A stretch of DNA of 64,000 nucleotides from positions 9,984,501-10,048,500 of the forward strand of contig OZ005617.1 in assembly GCA_963930655.1 (NCBI GenBank), given 5' to 3'. How positions within the stretch are numbered: position 1 is the stretch's first letter; every line of letters begins with the position of its first letter. The notes below the pieces were generated by a model that was not told the origin of the DNA, made no database searches, and was given only the letters and a program-made list of their open reading frames with translations. Shown one piece after another: positions 1 through 9,661 of the stretch. Made by a program: the position numbers and the translations under genes. The DNA is from Myrica gale. Taxonomy: Eukaryota > Streptophyta > Magnoliopsida > Fagales > Myricaceae.

Positions 1-752
1 GATGCTGCCACCCTTGCAGGAATGGCTCAGACTCCAGAGGCACCAAGAACACCACTGTCCCACTATACATACATTTGTGGTCCTGAAAAAGAACACTAAC
101 ACGGCAAGCAACTGACTTTCTTGTGTCAATTGGATTCCCAGGTAAAAAACAGCTATAATAACTAAAGACACGATGGCAATCCTCATGGCCAACCATAGGC
201 ATGTGTAGATCCAAAGCCATGATGCTGCCACTAGTGCATAGGCAGGAGACCAAGGACAAATCAGAAGAAACAAGGAATATAACTAGAAATAAAAAAGACA
301 AGGGCTCGAAGAAAATATCTAAACTGTAAAAGCTTCACTTTGTACCATGTAAATTGTTTGCATTGAATAAAGAAATAGGAAGAGGAGAGTGAAGGCAGAA
401 TTCATCATAGCTTCCCTCAAACAACTCCTTTAGATATATATGTATATACAAGTAGAAAGTCTAGAGTAGCTATATCTCGAGCAAATTCCTTGTCCCCTTC
501 CCCCCCCCACCACCTTTCCACCTCTCTCCTCTTCCTCTCTCTGCGGCTACAGAAACAAAAAAGCATCAGTGGAGGATGAAGTCCTTGTCTCAGGACCCAC
601 TGGATGCATGTACAATTTGCCAAAGGAGGAAAAGTAAGCTTCAAACTTTACATAGTTTTGTTCCATATTTATCCTACAATAGATATGATAAAGCAAATCC
701 TGGTTGCTGTGTTAGTTTTCAGTTAATTAGTAGGCACTCTGGAATTTGGTTT
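1..752. other. Presumed intron of the YchF-like gene, no coding signal
   Basis: This stretch lies upstream of the first recognisable YchF exon. I looked for the conserved residues that precede VAYDDF in YchF proteins (a GFIRAET-like segment) on the + strand and did not find them, so the previous exon is probably outside the window. The short open frames here resemble no family I know. A C-rich run sits at 499-510. Confidence 0.4.
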
Positions 753-1034
753 TGTTAGAGAATATAATTCAAATAGTAAAATCTATCTCTTCCTATTAGC
801 TTAAGCTTTTGGAATAAGTGGTAGACTCACATGGTATCAGAGCCAAGGTCCTGAGTTTGAAACTTGACCCAGCATTTCACCTCAAATTCAATAAATATTG
901 CATATGTTGGGCCTTCCAATAAAAAGGAGAGTTCCGCTCACACGTGAAGGGGAGTGTTAGAGAATATAATTCAAATAGTAAAAATCTATCTCTCCCTATT
1001 AGCTTAAGCTTTTGGAATAAGTGGTAGATATACA
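753..1034 (+). mobile_element. Complete SMART/TRIM-type miniature LTR retrotransposon
   Basis: Two near-identical terminal repeats of 79-80 bp lie at 753-831 and 955-1034. Both begin TGTTAGAGAATATAATTC and end in CA. The first is followed at once by TGGTATCAGAGCC (832-844), the usual plant primer-binding site matching initiator Met-tRNA. The second is preceded by a purine tract GAAGGGGAG (946-954). The flanking 5-mers, ggttt at 748-752 and ggatt at 1035-1039, agree at four of five positions. The whole element is 282 bp with no coding capacity, which fits the SMART/TRIM class of non-autonomous LTR elements. It sits in the intron before the YchF exon at 1096. Confidence 0.88.
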
Positions 1035-1095
1035 GGATTATTATATGTGGATGAACTTGGCAATGAAAATAATGATATCCTTATTTATTTTTCAG

Positions 1096-2707
1096 GTGGC
1101 TTATGATGATTTTGTTGCTGCTGGTTCACTTGCTGCTGCAAGGGAGAGAGGACTTGTGAGTTGGTTTATTTATGATTATTGTTTTGAAAAAAACAAATAT
1201 GATACAATGAGAAAGATAAATTATTTCTTGGTTCTCCGATTCCTTGAGCGGTAGCTTTTGGCACTAGCTCACTGGGTATTCATTTGTGGCTGAGGGGTTT
1301 CTTGACTCTGCTTTTGTCATTTCTCCAATTTGAACTAAGCAATTAGCTGGTGAATCACCTTCTTTTTCGCATTTGTTGAGAAGATTCCATGACATGTGAA
1401 AAGTAGTAGTTTCAATCAGCGATTCATAATCACTAGTCTATCCCCTTGATGCGCTCCTGCTTGCTCACATGTGAAGATGAGACTATTTATTAGGGTCTTA
1501 CTATAATTAAGAAAGAGATGTTATGTTAGATTAAATGTATCTATCCACCCTAAATGGTGAAGACTACGAAATTTTTTACCTTTTTATTTTTTGGACTTGC
1601 TCGAAATTAGACAATGCTCATGGAAACATTTTGTTTTGAAATTTCATAGAGTTGTCTTACTAGAGGTAAAGGAGGCCACTCAGATGGTGTAGCATGGCCA
1701 CATGCTAATGATACCTAAACAGTGGGGATGAAGCTCTTACATTCTCTCCCAGTTTTTTCTTTTTCTATGGCATCAAGCAAGATAGCGGTTGCGCCACTAT
1801 TTTAAACTGAACACTCACATTAATGCATATTACTCCTTTTCCAAGCAAGTTATCTAGCTAACCGTCAGAATAATCCCCTACAAAGTATGATGACCATTAG
1901 ACCACCAATGCAAGAGTTTGTGCTCAAATGACTGGTTTATCTGCTGTATTCTTTATTTATTGTCCCTGTTTGGGTAGGAAAAAGGTTGGCGTAACTGATG
2001 ATTCACCCTAATGGTTACTCCAGAAAATGTTGAATTTCTGTCACTATTTACTCTCTTTGGTCGGGTAACATGCACCTAAGTTTTCAAGTATTCTCCTGGA
2101 TGCTCTTCTAGACAAGCAAGGTTGGGTTAAACAAGTTTATCAAACCATGTTTTGGGGAGAACTGGTTATTTCACACTATATGAGAACAATGGTTCTGATT
2201 TTTAACTCTAACTCCACTGTTTGAGGATGTCACACTTCATGGGGAAGGATAACTATTATACAAACCATTAAAATTTACATTTTTGTATGAACTTAAGTTT
2301 GGGGACATTTCGTGATTTACTGCAAGTTTAGAAGGTGATGATACTAAAGTCTCTTGGCATCATATCAGAGTCCTAGAATAAGAAATGTGACTTGGCGTCA
2401 TATCAGAGTTCTAGAATAAGAAAGGTGATACATTTTTGTGTGTTTGCCTTGGACATCCTAGAATAAGAAATGTGACTTTATTGATTGAAATTTAACTCGA
2501 TGTTTGGCACGAGGACGTAAAAGGGTTACTGATAACAATGGCTTCGGTAGAACATGCAAATCCATTGTCATATTTGAAAACAAGTTATCTTGTCGCCCTT
2601 ATTGACATGGTTAACTGTCTTCTTTTGATATTTTGCAGTTGCGATCAGAGGGCAAAGAGTACCTTGTACAGGAAGGAGATGTAATGCTGTTTCGATTCAA
2701 TGTTTAA
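1096..2707 (+). CDS. YchF/Obg-like GTPase, chloroplast type, last two coding exons
   Basis: Two exons, 1096-1155 and 2639-2707, join in frame. Acceptors are ttcag/GTG and tttgcag/TTG, the donor is CTT/gtgag. Together they encode the C-terminal 42 residues of a YchF-family GTPase: exon 1 begins VAYDDFVAAGSLAAARERGL, and exon 2 runs from LRSEGKEYLVQEGD to the end FRFNV and the stop at 2705-2707. This is the C-terminal TGS-like domain of YchF/OLA1 proteins; the wording resembles the plastid-type plant paralogue more than cytosolic OLA1, which ends in a lysine-rich tail. YchF proteins bind nucleotides (often preferring ATP) and associate with ribosomes. The GTPase domain is outside the window to the left. 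The 1483-bp intron contains a segment repeated at 8448. Plastid location is inference. Confidence 0.85.
1528..1990 (+). repeat. Intronic segment with a near-identical copy at 8448-8845
   Basis: From AGATTAAATGTATCTATCC onward this part of the last YchF intron matches 8448-8845 with only scattered differences over about 360 bp. The match resumes near 1965 (TTGGGT-GGAAAAAGGTTG) after about 70 bp missing from the second copy. No coding potential, terminal repeat or poly(A) tail was seen. Confidence 0.85.
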
Positions 2708-3330
2708 TGCCTAGTAGAATTGTGACGGGGGTGATTTAATTATAGGCCAATCCAGTTAAGGTGGCAAATGGGTTGTAGGTCACATTAAGTTTTGGTGATC
2801 TGAATGCTTATACTCTGACAGTACGGGCTGATAGGACAGTATTTCTCATTTGTATGCTAGAAATACATAGCGATTTTTGGCGGAGCAGTTAGGAAACTGA
2901 TCATATTTGAGAGAAGAAATAAAATAGCCAGGAAAATGAAAAACTGAAGTTAATGTATAGATTTTTTTCATACATGGATGTCATTTATTGTTACTGCTGA
3001 AAGGAACGTTTGAACTTCTATGGATTTCTGGTGTATTTTATTTTATTTTATTTTACATCCAGTTCGGAATCAGATGCTTTTTCACTTCTTCCTTCTGCCT
3101 TTCATATTTATCTCTCGCTCTATCTCTTTCCCTCCGATGGAAGCTTTCTAGCCCGAAGTAGAAGATCCACGCATCAACATAGACCCAATGGTACATATAT
3201 ATGTGATATTTTCCGTTCAACTTGCAGTAAAGGTTTAGCATTGTAACCTCGAACTAAGATGTGTATTTCCTTTCATTTTCTTGCAATCCAAACACTTTTG
3301 TATAGGTTTGTTACATTTTCTCGCTCAAGT
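2708..3330 (+). other. 3' UTR and intergenic DNA after the YchF-like gene
   Basis: This follows the YchF stop codon. It contains a tttta-rich run (3036-3055) and no open frame with family similarity. The transcript end cannot be placed exactly. Confidence 0.4.
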
Positions 3331-3339
3331 CAGCATATC

Positions 3340-3620
3340 AATCCTTGAAAGACTGGCTTCCGAATTATCAAAACACCATGCAAGAAGCTGATCGGCGATG
3401 TCTGTGGAAGCTGAAGATCCAAGATGGTTTGAAGGTCCATCTCTGGAAATGTACACAGGTGGCTTCGAGCCCAACTAGCAGCAGTTCTTCGCCAACCATT
3501 GGAATGGGACGCATGCCCCTTATGTAACGAGCATCCGGAAACAACATAACATTTGTTCCTCCACTGCAGGGCAACCCGCATAGATCTATTGGCCTATGCA
3601 CATATTGACCAATTTCCTCT
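3340..3620 (+). pseudogene. LINE fragment: reverse-transcriptase zinc-binding (zf-RVT) region
   Basis: The + strand reads RCLWKLKIQDGLKVHLWKC at about 3394-3450. After a frameshift it reads WDACPLCNEHPETT, a stop, then HLFLHCRATR at about 3508-3585. This is the order and spacing of the Cys/His zf-RVT domain found after the reverse transcriptase of plant L1-type LINEs (W-K-L-K-I, then CPLC, then H-x-F-x-x-C). It is a short dead fragment with a stop and frameshifts. No other LINE domain adjoins it. Confidence 0.7.
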
Positions 3621-3708
3621 TGTTCATATCAGCTATTTTGCCCAGCAGATTGTCACCTTCAAATATGTTTCACATAGCAGGGAGGGATCACACGAATTTT
3701 ACTCTTAA

Positions 3709-3870
3709 TGTTAAATAATAAAATCTATCTCTTCTTAACTGCTTAAACATTCGGGATAAGTAGTGATTTATATGGTATTAGAGCTAATATCTTGAGTTTG
3801 AAACATCATTTCACACTTTACCTATTTTTTATTAAATATTACACGTGTTGGACTTTTTAATTAAGGAGAA
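3709..3870 (+). mobile_element. Degenerate SMART/TRIM element, 5' LTR plus internal region
   Basis: A diverged copy of the element at 753-1034. The 5' LTR (3709-3772, starting TGTTAAATAATAAAATCTATC) is followed by TGGTATTAGAGC, a mutated primer-binding site, and by internal sequence alignable to the intact copy (gagtttgaaac, catttcac, tgttggactt). No 3' LTR follows the purine-rich end, so the copy is truncated. Confidence 0.75.
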
Positions 3871-4351
3871 ACTTCATTTCACATCCTCTGCATTGTACAT
3901 GTTCATATTACTTTAAGATAGTAATTATAAATAATGATTATATTTTTCAACTAAATTGAGTATGGTGTGAAGATACTCGTAGAGACAAAGTAAGAAGTAC
4001 ATATAAAAGAGAGAATTTGAAAAGGTTAAAGGGTAGGAGAAATCTCTCATTTTTTTAATACATGTTTTAACTTTCAGAACATTTTAGTGTTAAAAATTAG
4101 AATTTAAAAAAAAAAATCTCACAGTTGAGCTAAATCTTCAAATTTTTATAAAAATAGTATTTAAATGTGTTTTTCAAATCTCTCAAAGATAAAAATTAGG
4201 GGTTGGTGTTAATATTAAGGCAAAAATGTGTATTTCAAAGTTTTAGGAGGCTTCGGATTTGGGGGAATCGATAGATTTTCTAAAATTTTGGCGCAAGGCA
4301 AAGGGAGAAGGGGGCATTTTTCAAATATTTTGGGGGCCACTCCCAGCCACT
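3871..4351. other. AT-rich intergenic stretch
   Basis: No gene or diagnostic element is visible. The sequence is AT-rich with homopolymer runs (for example at 4107-4116). Confidence 0.4.
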
Positions 4352-4397
4352 TTCTATTCCTAATAGCTTAAAGCTTTCAAAAAATGGTAGATTTACA
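4352..4397 (+). mobile_element. SMART/TRIM LTR relic
   Basis: About 45 bp (CTATTCCTAATAGCTTAAAGC, then ggtagatttaca) match the right two thirds of the SMART LTR at 753-831, including the terminal CA. It is the third trace of the family within 4 kb. Confidence 0.6.
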
Positions 4398-4928
4398 CTT
4401 AAATGCATGAGCTATTGTCATCGACTACCTCTAGTTTGTCCGGTACAATACACTCCATAACGATTAAACGTGAGTATGGAAAACATCTACCTGCATGGAA
4501 GGAGTATCGACGTCTTAGATGGTGCCCCGCTAGTGTGTAAGAAATATGTCCTCAAAGCCAGTTATCTAGATAATTATTTATTTAGCTATCATATGTATTT
4601 ATTGCTTGTTAGGTATTATGTTGAAACATAAGATGTTATAAGGATAATGTTGAGTGACATTATAGAAAACGCATGCCAATGTTTATTGAATAAAAAATGA
4701 AGTGATTTTTTCGGTACCTTGTTCACTTGACTGTTGTTCTAAACAGAGGTACATTTTTATGTATAAATAGACCTCTGGAAATGTTCTACGTTCTTCAAAT
4801 CAAATTGTTTGGTAACCAAGAAATGAGGTTTTTGAAACTATATTTACAAATGCTGGCAAGGGATGGAATGTAGGATGCCAATGAAGGATTTTACCTTAAG
4901 GCATAATATTCATCTCTCCAAGAAGTTG

Positions 4929-5460
4929 TCACTTAAGACACAGAAAGAGAGAGATAAAGGTAGATATTAGGTGCAACATGCGCCATAAGCCAGTCAGGTC
5001 TCGCTCATTCACAAACAATTGGACCATATACTTCTCCTGCGCCGTCAATATACAAAACACCTCACTAGGCAAAGGCTTAATGGGGTCCACTGCAGAATAG
5101 GCCCCCTCTGGCCTCTGTATGTCCAAGTACTGGGCGATGATGTCCGTAGAAAATCTCACCCAAACTCTCCGGACGATAACCTCTCACTCATCCTCGCCAA
5201 TATCCACATCAACCAACAAGCAGTAGAAAATCCCGGAAAACACATTGTACGAGGGCACCAGTCCAAGAAAGCTTTCTGGTCCAACCCTGGTGGGTAAGGA
5301 TAGTACAGCCCTCAAATAGATACTCCCCAAAATATTGTTTGGTAACAGACCTCTCCACCTCGATGGGGCGACCAGCAATTTGACCTCGTCTGTCCTCCGA
5401 TGGTGCAGGCGTGACCTCCAAGGTCTAAGAGGAAGAAGCTCTACCACGCTTCGGCATTTT
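4929..5460 (-). pseudogene. Broken ORF resembling a plant transposon-associated protein
   Basis: Reading leftwards from about 5455, the - strand gives in different frames MPKRGRASSS, RPIEVERSVTKQYFGEYLFE, then VRFSTDIIAQYLDIQRPEGA and ENERDL-like residues, split by frameshifts and stops. The phrase about an FSTDIIAQYLDI segment is like the 'putative plant transposon protein' domain often found in decayed plant retroelements (a R-x-F-T-x-D-x-I-N-x-F-L-x-I pattern). This is a weak family call made by eye. No catalytic motif is visible. Confidence 0.35.
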
Positions 5461-5479
5461 ATTTTAATCTACAAAAAAT

Positions 5480-5695
5480 AAACATTAGAACGATATCAAA
5501 CGGTATCAAAGAAAATATCGAACGGCTAAGTTAAATGCATAGTTTTACATAACCGTCTGAACGACTATAAAAACTATTCGAACGTCTTCCAATAAACACA
5601 CAGTTTCATCACACCATCTGAACGGCTATCTAAAGCCTTTTGAACGTGTAGGATTAAATGCACAACTTCTGTTATCATTTAAACAGATAAGTTAA
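5480..5695. repeat. Degenerate tandem repeat with GAACG motifs, about 65 bp period
   Basis: The motif CGAACG or TGAACG recurs in pairs (ATCGAACGGCTA, CTGAACGACTAT, TTCGAACGTCTT, CTGAACGGCTAT, TTTGAACGTGTA). Longer blocks such as 'cagtttcatcacaccatctgaacg' versus 'agttttacataaccgtctgaacg' line up at about 65 bp. The array lies between the broken transposon ORF and the LTR-like block at 5697. Confidence 0.5.
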
Positions 5696-6454
5696 TGTTG
5701 GAAATATGTCCTTAAAACTAGTTATTAAAATACTTATGAGATAATTATTTCTTTTATCGTCGCATGTATTTATTACTTATTGGGTATAATGTCAAGGGAT
5801 TTCTTCTGCTCTCACAAGTAGGACCACGTATTTACACAACTCTCAAGTGTTTCCCAAAATATGGGTACAAAGGAATAATAAATAATGGCTCTCTAAGCTG
5901 AATGAATAAGCAAATGAAAAGCACAAGTGTATAATGGCTCTCTAAGAAGAATCAGCAAGTGAGAAGCTCAATAGTGTGTAAGAAGACAAGATTCTCGAAG
6001 GAAACCTAAAGTTTGACAGGTTGGAGCACAAACTTTCTTGGTAGATGCGGCAATTCCATCTTCTTCAAAGCACTTTCTCTCTCTAGAAGTTAGGGCAAAG
6101 AGTAATTGCAAGTTGTGTTGTCTCTTCTTCAAAAAGTTTCTCTCTTTGGAGGCTAGGTCATCAATGAAGAGCAAGAGGACAAGATTTAAGAATGAAAGCT
6201 TTGGTCTTGAAGGAATCAGCAGAGGATTTCTTTGGATCTATCTTTTTTCCCTCTTTCAAGCTTTTTCTCTCTTTCAGAGGCTAGATTTTGAATGATGATG
6301 CAAATCTCTTCTTTCTCTTTCCATCTTGTTCTATTTGTAGTCCTCTAGGCTTCAACGGTCTTCAAGTAGATTTATTGTATTGTTAGAGGGGTTCCAAAGT
6401 ATTTTTGAGCTATTTTGAATGAGCTGGCGTCATTCCAGATTTTCTGCAACATCA

Positions 6455-6612
6455 CAGCATGTGTCGACACATAGTCTGCATGTGTTGACACATTAAAACT
6501 TAGTCTGGAATTGTGCTCTTGGGAGACAGTGCAATGTGTCGACACTAGTCCTAATTGTGTCGACACCATGAATTCAGCTTTCTAATGTCAATTCAATGTG
6601 TCAACACTTAAA
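6455..6612. repeat. Cluster of GTGTCGACAC palindromes
   Basis: Five copies lie in about 155 bp: TGTGTCGACACA (a perfect 12-bp palindrome), TGTGTTGACACA, TGTGTCGACACT, TGTGTCGACACC and TGTGTCAACACT. Two of the changes are C to T (or G to A) in the central CG, as expected from decay of methylated CpG. Confidence 0.85.
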
Positions 6613-6704
6613 AGTGCCGGAGAGAAAAATCGGCATCTTGAAAGTGTCTAATCCATTTCAACACTTCTTTAAACACCTACAATATGAAAATTTGATCTAT
6701 CAAC

Positions 6705-7912
6705 TGTGAGTCCTAGGATTATGACAACCCAATAGGGGGCTGAATTGGTTTTCTAAATTTTTCTCTATTAAACCCCCAAAGACGTTTTTGCAAAGTAACT
6801 ACTAATTTGCACAAGTATATGATATGCAACAAGTGCAAATACGTGCTAAAAGTAAAGAGAAGGGTAAGAGAAGCAAACACTTGATTTTTAGGTGGTTCGG
6901 CAAACGCGCCTACATACACCCCTCAGCTCCTTCACTGAGCCTTGAGGTTTTTCACTATTCTTCCAATAGTATACACTCTAGCTTCAGGGGCTAGAGAACC
7001 GTACAAGGGTTTTTTCAGGCTCAACACTCAAACTCACCCAAGTGGTTTTTCTGGCTCACCACTCACAACCTCGCCAAGCTTGAGATATACCCTCTCTAAA
7101 CTTCTTCTTTAGTGAACAACCTCACTAAAGGAAACGCCTCTTTTGATAGGAAGATTGAAGAACAAGACTCTCTCAAAGTGTAGATATAAAAATGGAAAGC
7201 TCTATCTCTCTATTCACACAAAGAGAATGATATGAAAGTGTGTTTTGTGTGAATGATATGAGAAATATAGAATAGGAATGTTTAGAATATTTCTCAAGTA
7301 GTAGAAATAATATGTGGTCGTTGGTTCTTCATTTTGGACGTTATGGATGAGTATTTATAGGTCACACATGAAAACTAGTCATTTATAGCCGTTGGAGGTC
7401 GATTTGACAATTTTACCGTTGTACCAGTCGACCGTTTCAACTAGTCGTCGCTCTACGGTTATGAATTTGAATGCTATCAACATCATCCGCTTCATGTAAC
7501 GGTCGATCTCTACAAATCATTTTCATAGACTGGTTCATTTAAAATCATGTTTTTTTATCACTTTTAAACACTTAATTTTAAAGTCTTACTTCTCATAAGT
7601 TTATGAAAGGTTTGAGAGTTTGATTGGGGTGTTTTGAAACCTTTAAAAATATTTTAATATTTCAAACAAAAGGTAAAACAATTTATGCATGTTTCGAAAG
7701 ATATGCAAGTGCGTGATTCAAATCCTTGTCAAAAGTGAAACAATGAGTTACATGGATATACCCAAAGGTCTTGAATCTTCACTTTTTAGCTCCTTGCATC
7801 TTCTTGATCTTCTTTCTTCAACTCTTTGGCTCTTTGATGAAACATGATTTTGTCTTTAAAGATGTTCATTTATTAAAATTATCAAAATCTTGATTGTCCA
7901 CAAAAGCCAACA
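6705..7912 (-). mobile_element. Solo LTR, 1208 bp, antisense
   Basis: On the - strand this begins TGTTGGCTTTTGTGGACAATC (7912) and ends CCTAGGACTCACA (6705), so it has TG...CA ends. The flanking 5-mers are tcaac (6700-6704) and ttaac (7913-7917), a target duplication with one mismatch. No coding sequence is present, so it is best read as a solo LTR left by LTR-LTR recombination. Most of it matches 18368-19154 in the opposite orientation. The middle (7385-7510) is rich in GTCGACC-like motifs. Confidence 0.8.
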
Positions 7913-8096
7913 TTAACTTGTATTATAGTGTTCAAGTCCACTTAGAAATATTTAATGGAGATAACCTCAAAATTTTGAAATATGTTTTAGAAATAGTGGA
8001 TTGACAAGGTCAAATCTAAAAGTCTTCAAAGCACTTAGAATTTTTGTTATCATCAAAGTAAAATACAGATTGTTTGCTAAACAACCTTAGGCTAAC

Positions 8097-8438
8097 TAGG
8101 GACCGCATTTCGGTCCTAGTATATTAAAGGACCGGACCGGTTTTAATTTTTTTCAATTTTTTTTAAAAAAATTTAAAATTGTTTTAGGTTAATTTCAAAG
8201 AGGAAAGTGCTATAAAAATGTTGAGTTTTAGTTTAGATTAAAATTAAACGTTTTAAGTTTATGATTTGTATTAAAAATTATAAAAAAATATATTTTTATT
8301 TTTTTAATAAATGTGGTCCGGTTCGGTCCGGACCGCATTTATTAAAAAAGAAAACCGGACCGCATTATAACATTTAGAACCGGATCGGACCGCAAATCCG
8401 ATCTGGTCCGGTCTGCGGTCCGGTTGTGTGCAGCCCTA
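8097..8438. mobile_element. hAT-type MITE, 342 bp
   Basis: It begins TAGGGACCG and ends GTGTGCAGCCCTA; repeated GGACCGG/CCGGTCC tracts lie at both ends and the middle is AT-rich. The flanking 8-mers AGGCTAAC (8089-8096) and AGGCAAAT (8439-8446) agree at six of eight positions, as expected for an old hAT target duplication. It shares internal sequence with the better preserved copy at 17773-18088. No transposase is encoded. Confidence 0.75.
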
Positions 8439-8447
8439 AGGCAAATC

Positions 8448-8845
8448 AGATTAAATGTATCTATCCACCCTAAATGGTGAAGACTACGAAATTTTTTACC
8501 TTTTTATTTTTTTGGACTTGCTCGAAATTAGACAATGCTCATGGAAACATTTTGTTTTGAAATTTCATAGAGTTGTCTTACTAGAGGTAAAGGAGGCCAC
8601 TCAGATGGTGTAGCATGGCCACATGCTAATGATACCTAAACAGTGGGAATGAAGCTCTTACATTCTCTCCCAGTTTTTCTTTTTCTATGGCATCAAGCAA
8701 GATAGCGGTTGCGCCACTATTTTAAACTGAACACTCACAATAATGCATATTACTCCTTTTCCAAGCAAGTTATTTAGCTACCACCCCTCAGAATAATCCC
8801 CTACAAATTAGGATGATCATTTGGGTTGGAAAAAGGTTGCAAATT
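8448..8845 (+). repeat. Second copy of the YchF intron segment
   Basis: Near-identical to 1528-1990 in the same orientation, starting one base after the target duplication of the MITE at 8097-8438. About 70 bp of the intron copy (around 1896-1965) is missing here. It carries no exon sequence. Confidence 0.85.
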
Positions 8846-9179
8846 TCCGTCCCAAAAAAAAAAATTTTTGGCCCCCAAAAAAAATTCGGAATGTTTTAAT
8901 TTGTCCCAAAAAACATTATTCCCCTATATTCATCTCAAATAGTAGTCTTTGGGATCAATTTTTTGGCGTCCAAAAAAAATTGTCTTAAAAAGTCAAATTT
9001 GTTGCAGTATGAAGGCTATGTTTTTCTTTTTTTTTTTAGCCCTCGTTTGTTGGAGGACAAAAGGTACATATTGTTACCCCTAGACAACACACTTATATAT
9101 AAACAAAGAGAATGACAATATATATTAAATTCAAATGCTATGGAAAGCGAGATGAATCTTGGGTGGAACTATATTATGC
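8846..9179. repeat. Low-complexity repeat-like DNA with GTCCCAAAAAA motifs
   Basis: The block 8840-9045 contains several TTTGGG/CCCAAA tracts next to poly(A) or poly(T) (CGTCCCAAAA, TGTCCCAAAA, TTTGGGATCAA, GCGTCCAAAAAA). It resembles short non-autonomous DNA elements of plants, but I could not fix termini. From 9060 to 9180 nothing is visible. Confidence 0.35.
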
Positions 9180-9403
9180 CAAATTTATATTCGACAAATT
9201 AATTGTTAACTTTGCAAATGAAAACAGAGTGTTTACTAGAACGAAGAAGAGAGAAGAAAGCAAATGTGAAATATTGTGTATATTCAAGTAGTTTGTAATC
9301 GATACAACACTGCCTTATATGCACTCATAACAAAGCTAACTAAATAACAAACAAACATGTAGCTCATTAACTGAATAATAAACTAACTGAACGAGAAACG
9401 GTG
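9180..9403 (-). mobile_element. Probable 3' LTR region of the - strand Copia element
   Basis: Immediately downstream (on the - strand) of the Copia RNase H relic. The - strand reads a TATAAGGCAGTGTTGTATCG stretch near 9325-9300 followed by a TTCTTCTCTCTTCTTCGTTC stretch, which resembles the promoter/leader part of plant Copia LTRs. Its far boundary is uncertain and no second LTR is present to compare with. Confidence 0.4.
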
Positions 9404-9661
9404 GTTTATTTCTTGGACTTCCATGAAATCAAAGAGTCACCAAGGAAAATACAAAAACCAGTAATGAATTTCTTGGTATCAACACAGCCTTTCCAGTCGT
9501 AATTCGTAAATGCTTTCAGATGAAGAGAACTGTTGGCTGGATAAAATAGGCCCTGATCAGGAGAACCTTTGAGGTAGCAAAGAACTCTATGGCAAGCATC
9601 AAGATGCAACTAGTGAGGCTGGTCCATAAACTGACTAAGGACCTGTAGAACATAGGAAATA
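9404..9661 (-). pseudogene. Copia RNase H relic, 3' part of a split pol gene
   Basis: The - strand encodes [20 protein letters not shown] and then [20 protein letters not shown], the RNase H region of Ty1/Copia polyproteins. Upstream, in a shifted frame, it reads DISYVLQVLSQFMDQPH, which normally follows the RT motif LTITRPDI. That preceding part is found at 14299 on the far side of the 4.6-kb LTR insertion. One stop codon interrupts the frame just after DQPH. Confidence 0.85.

Larger units (their letters stand above)
4535..5795. mobile_element. Degenerate LTR-type element with a transposon-protein relic
   Basis: Two stretches resemble each other: 4535-4625 (AAATATGTCCTCAAAGCCAG, then GATAATTATTT, then catatgtatttattgcttgt) and 5697-5795 (TGTTGGAAATATGTCCTTAAAACTAG, then gataattattt, then gcatgtatttattacttatt). 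They look like parts of two LTRs, the second truncated at about 5795. Between them the - strand carries a broken open frame. The direction of the whole element and its superfamily are not clear. Confidence 0.5.
5796..8060 (-). mobile_element. LTR fragment (antisense), split by a solo LTR insertion
   Basis: Outside the inserted solo LTR (6705-7912) the flanks read on the - strand as one LTR-like sequence. It begins near 8060 with TTTGATGATAACAAAAATTC, a usual start region of Copia-type LTRs, continues to 7918, and resumes at 6704. Within 6455-6610 it carries five copies of TGTGTCGACAC or one-base variants. The left boundary near 5796 is set only by the adjoining LTR-like block. Confidence 0.5.

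Noticed and set aside
1..130. A + strand reading beginning TLAGMAQTPEAPRTPLSHY as a possible upstream YchF exon
   Set aside because: It does not resemble the YchF sequence expected before VAYDDF and has a stop after about 35 residues.
8097..8438. The hAT MITE pair (8097 and 17773) as part of the inverted symmetry of the 6.7-19.2 kb nest
   Set aside because: The two MITE copies are in the same orientation, so only the two LTR pairs are inverted.
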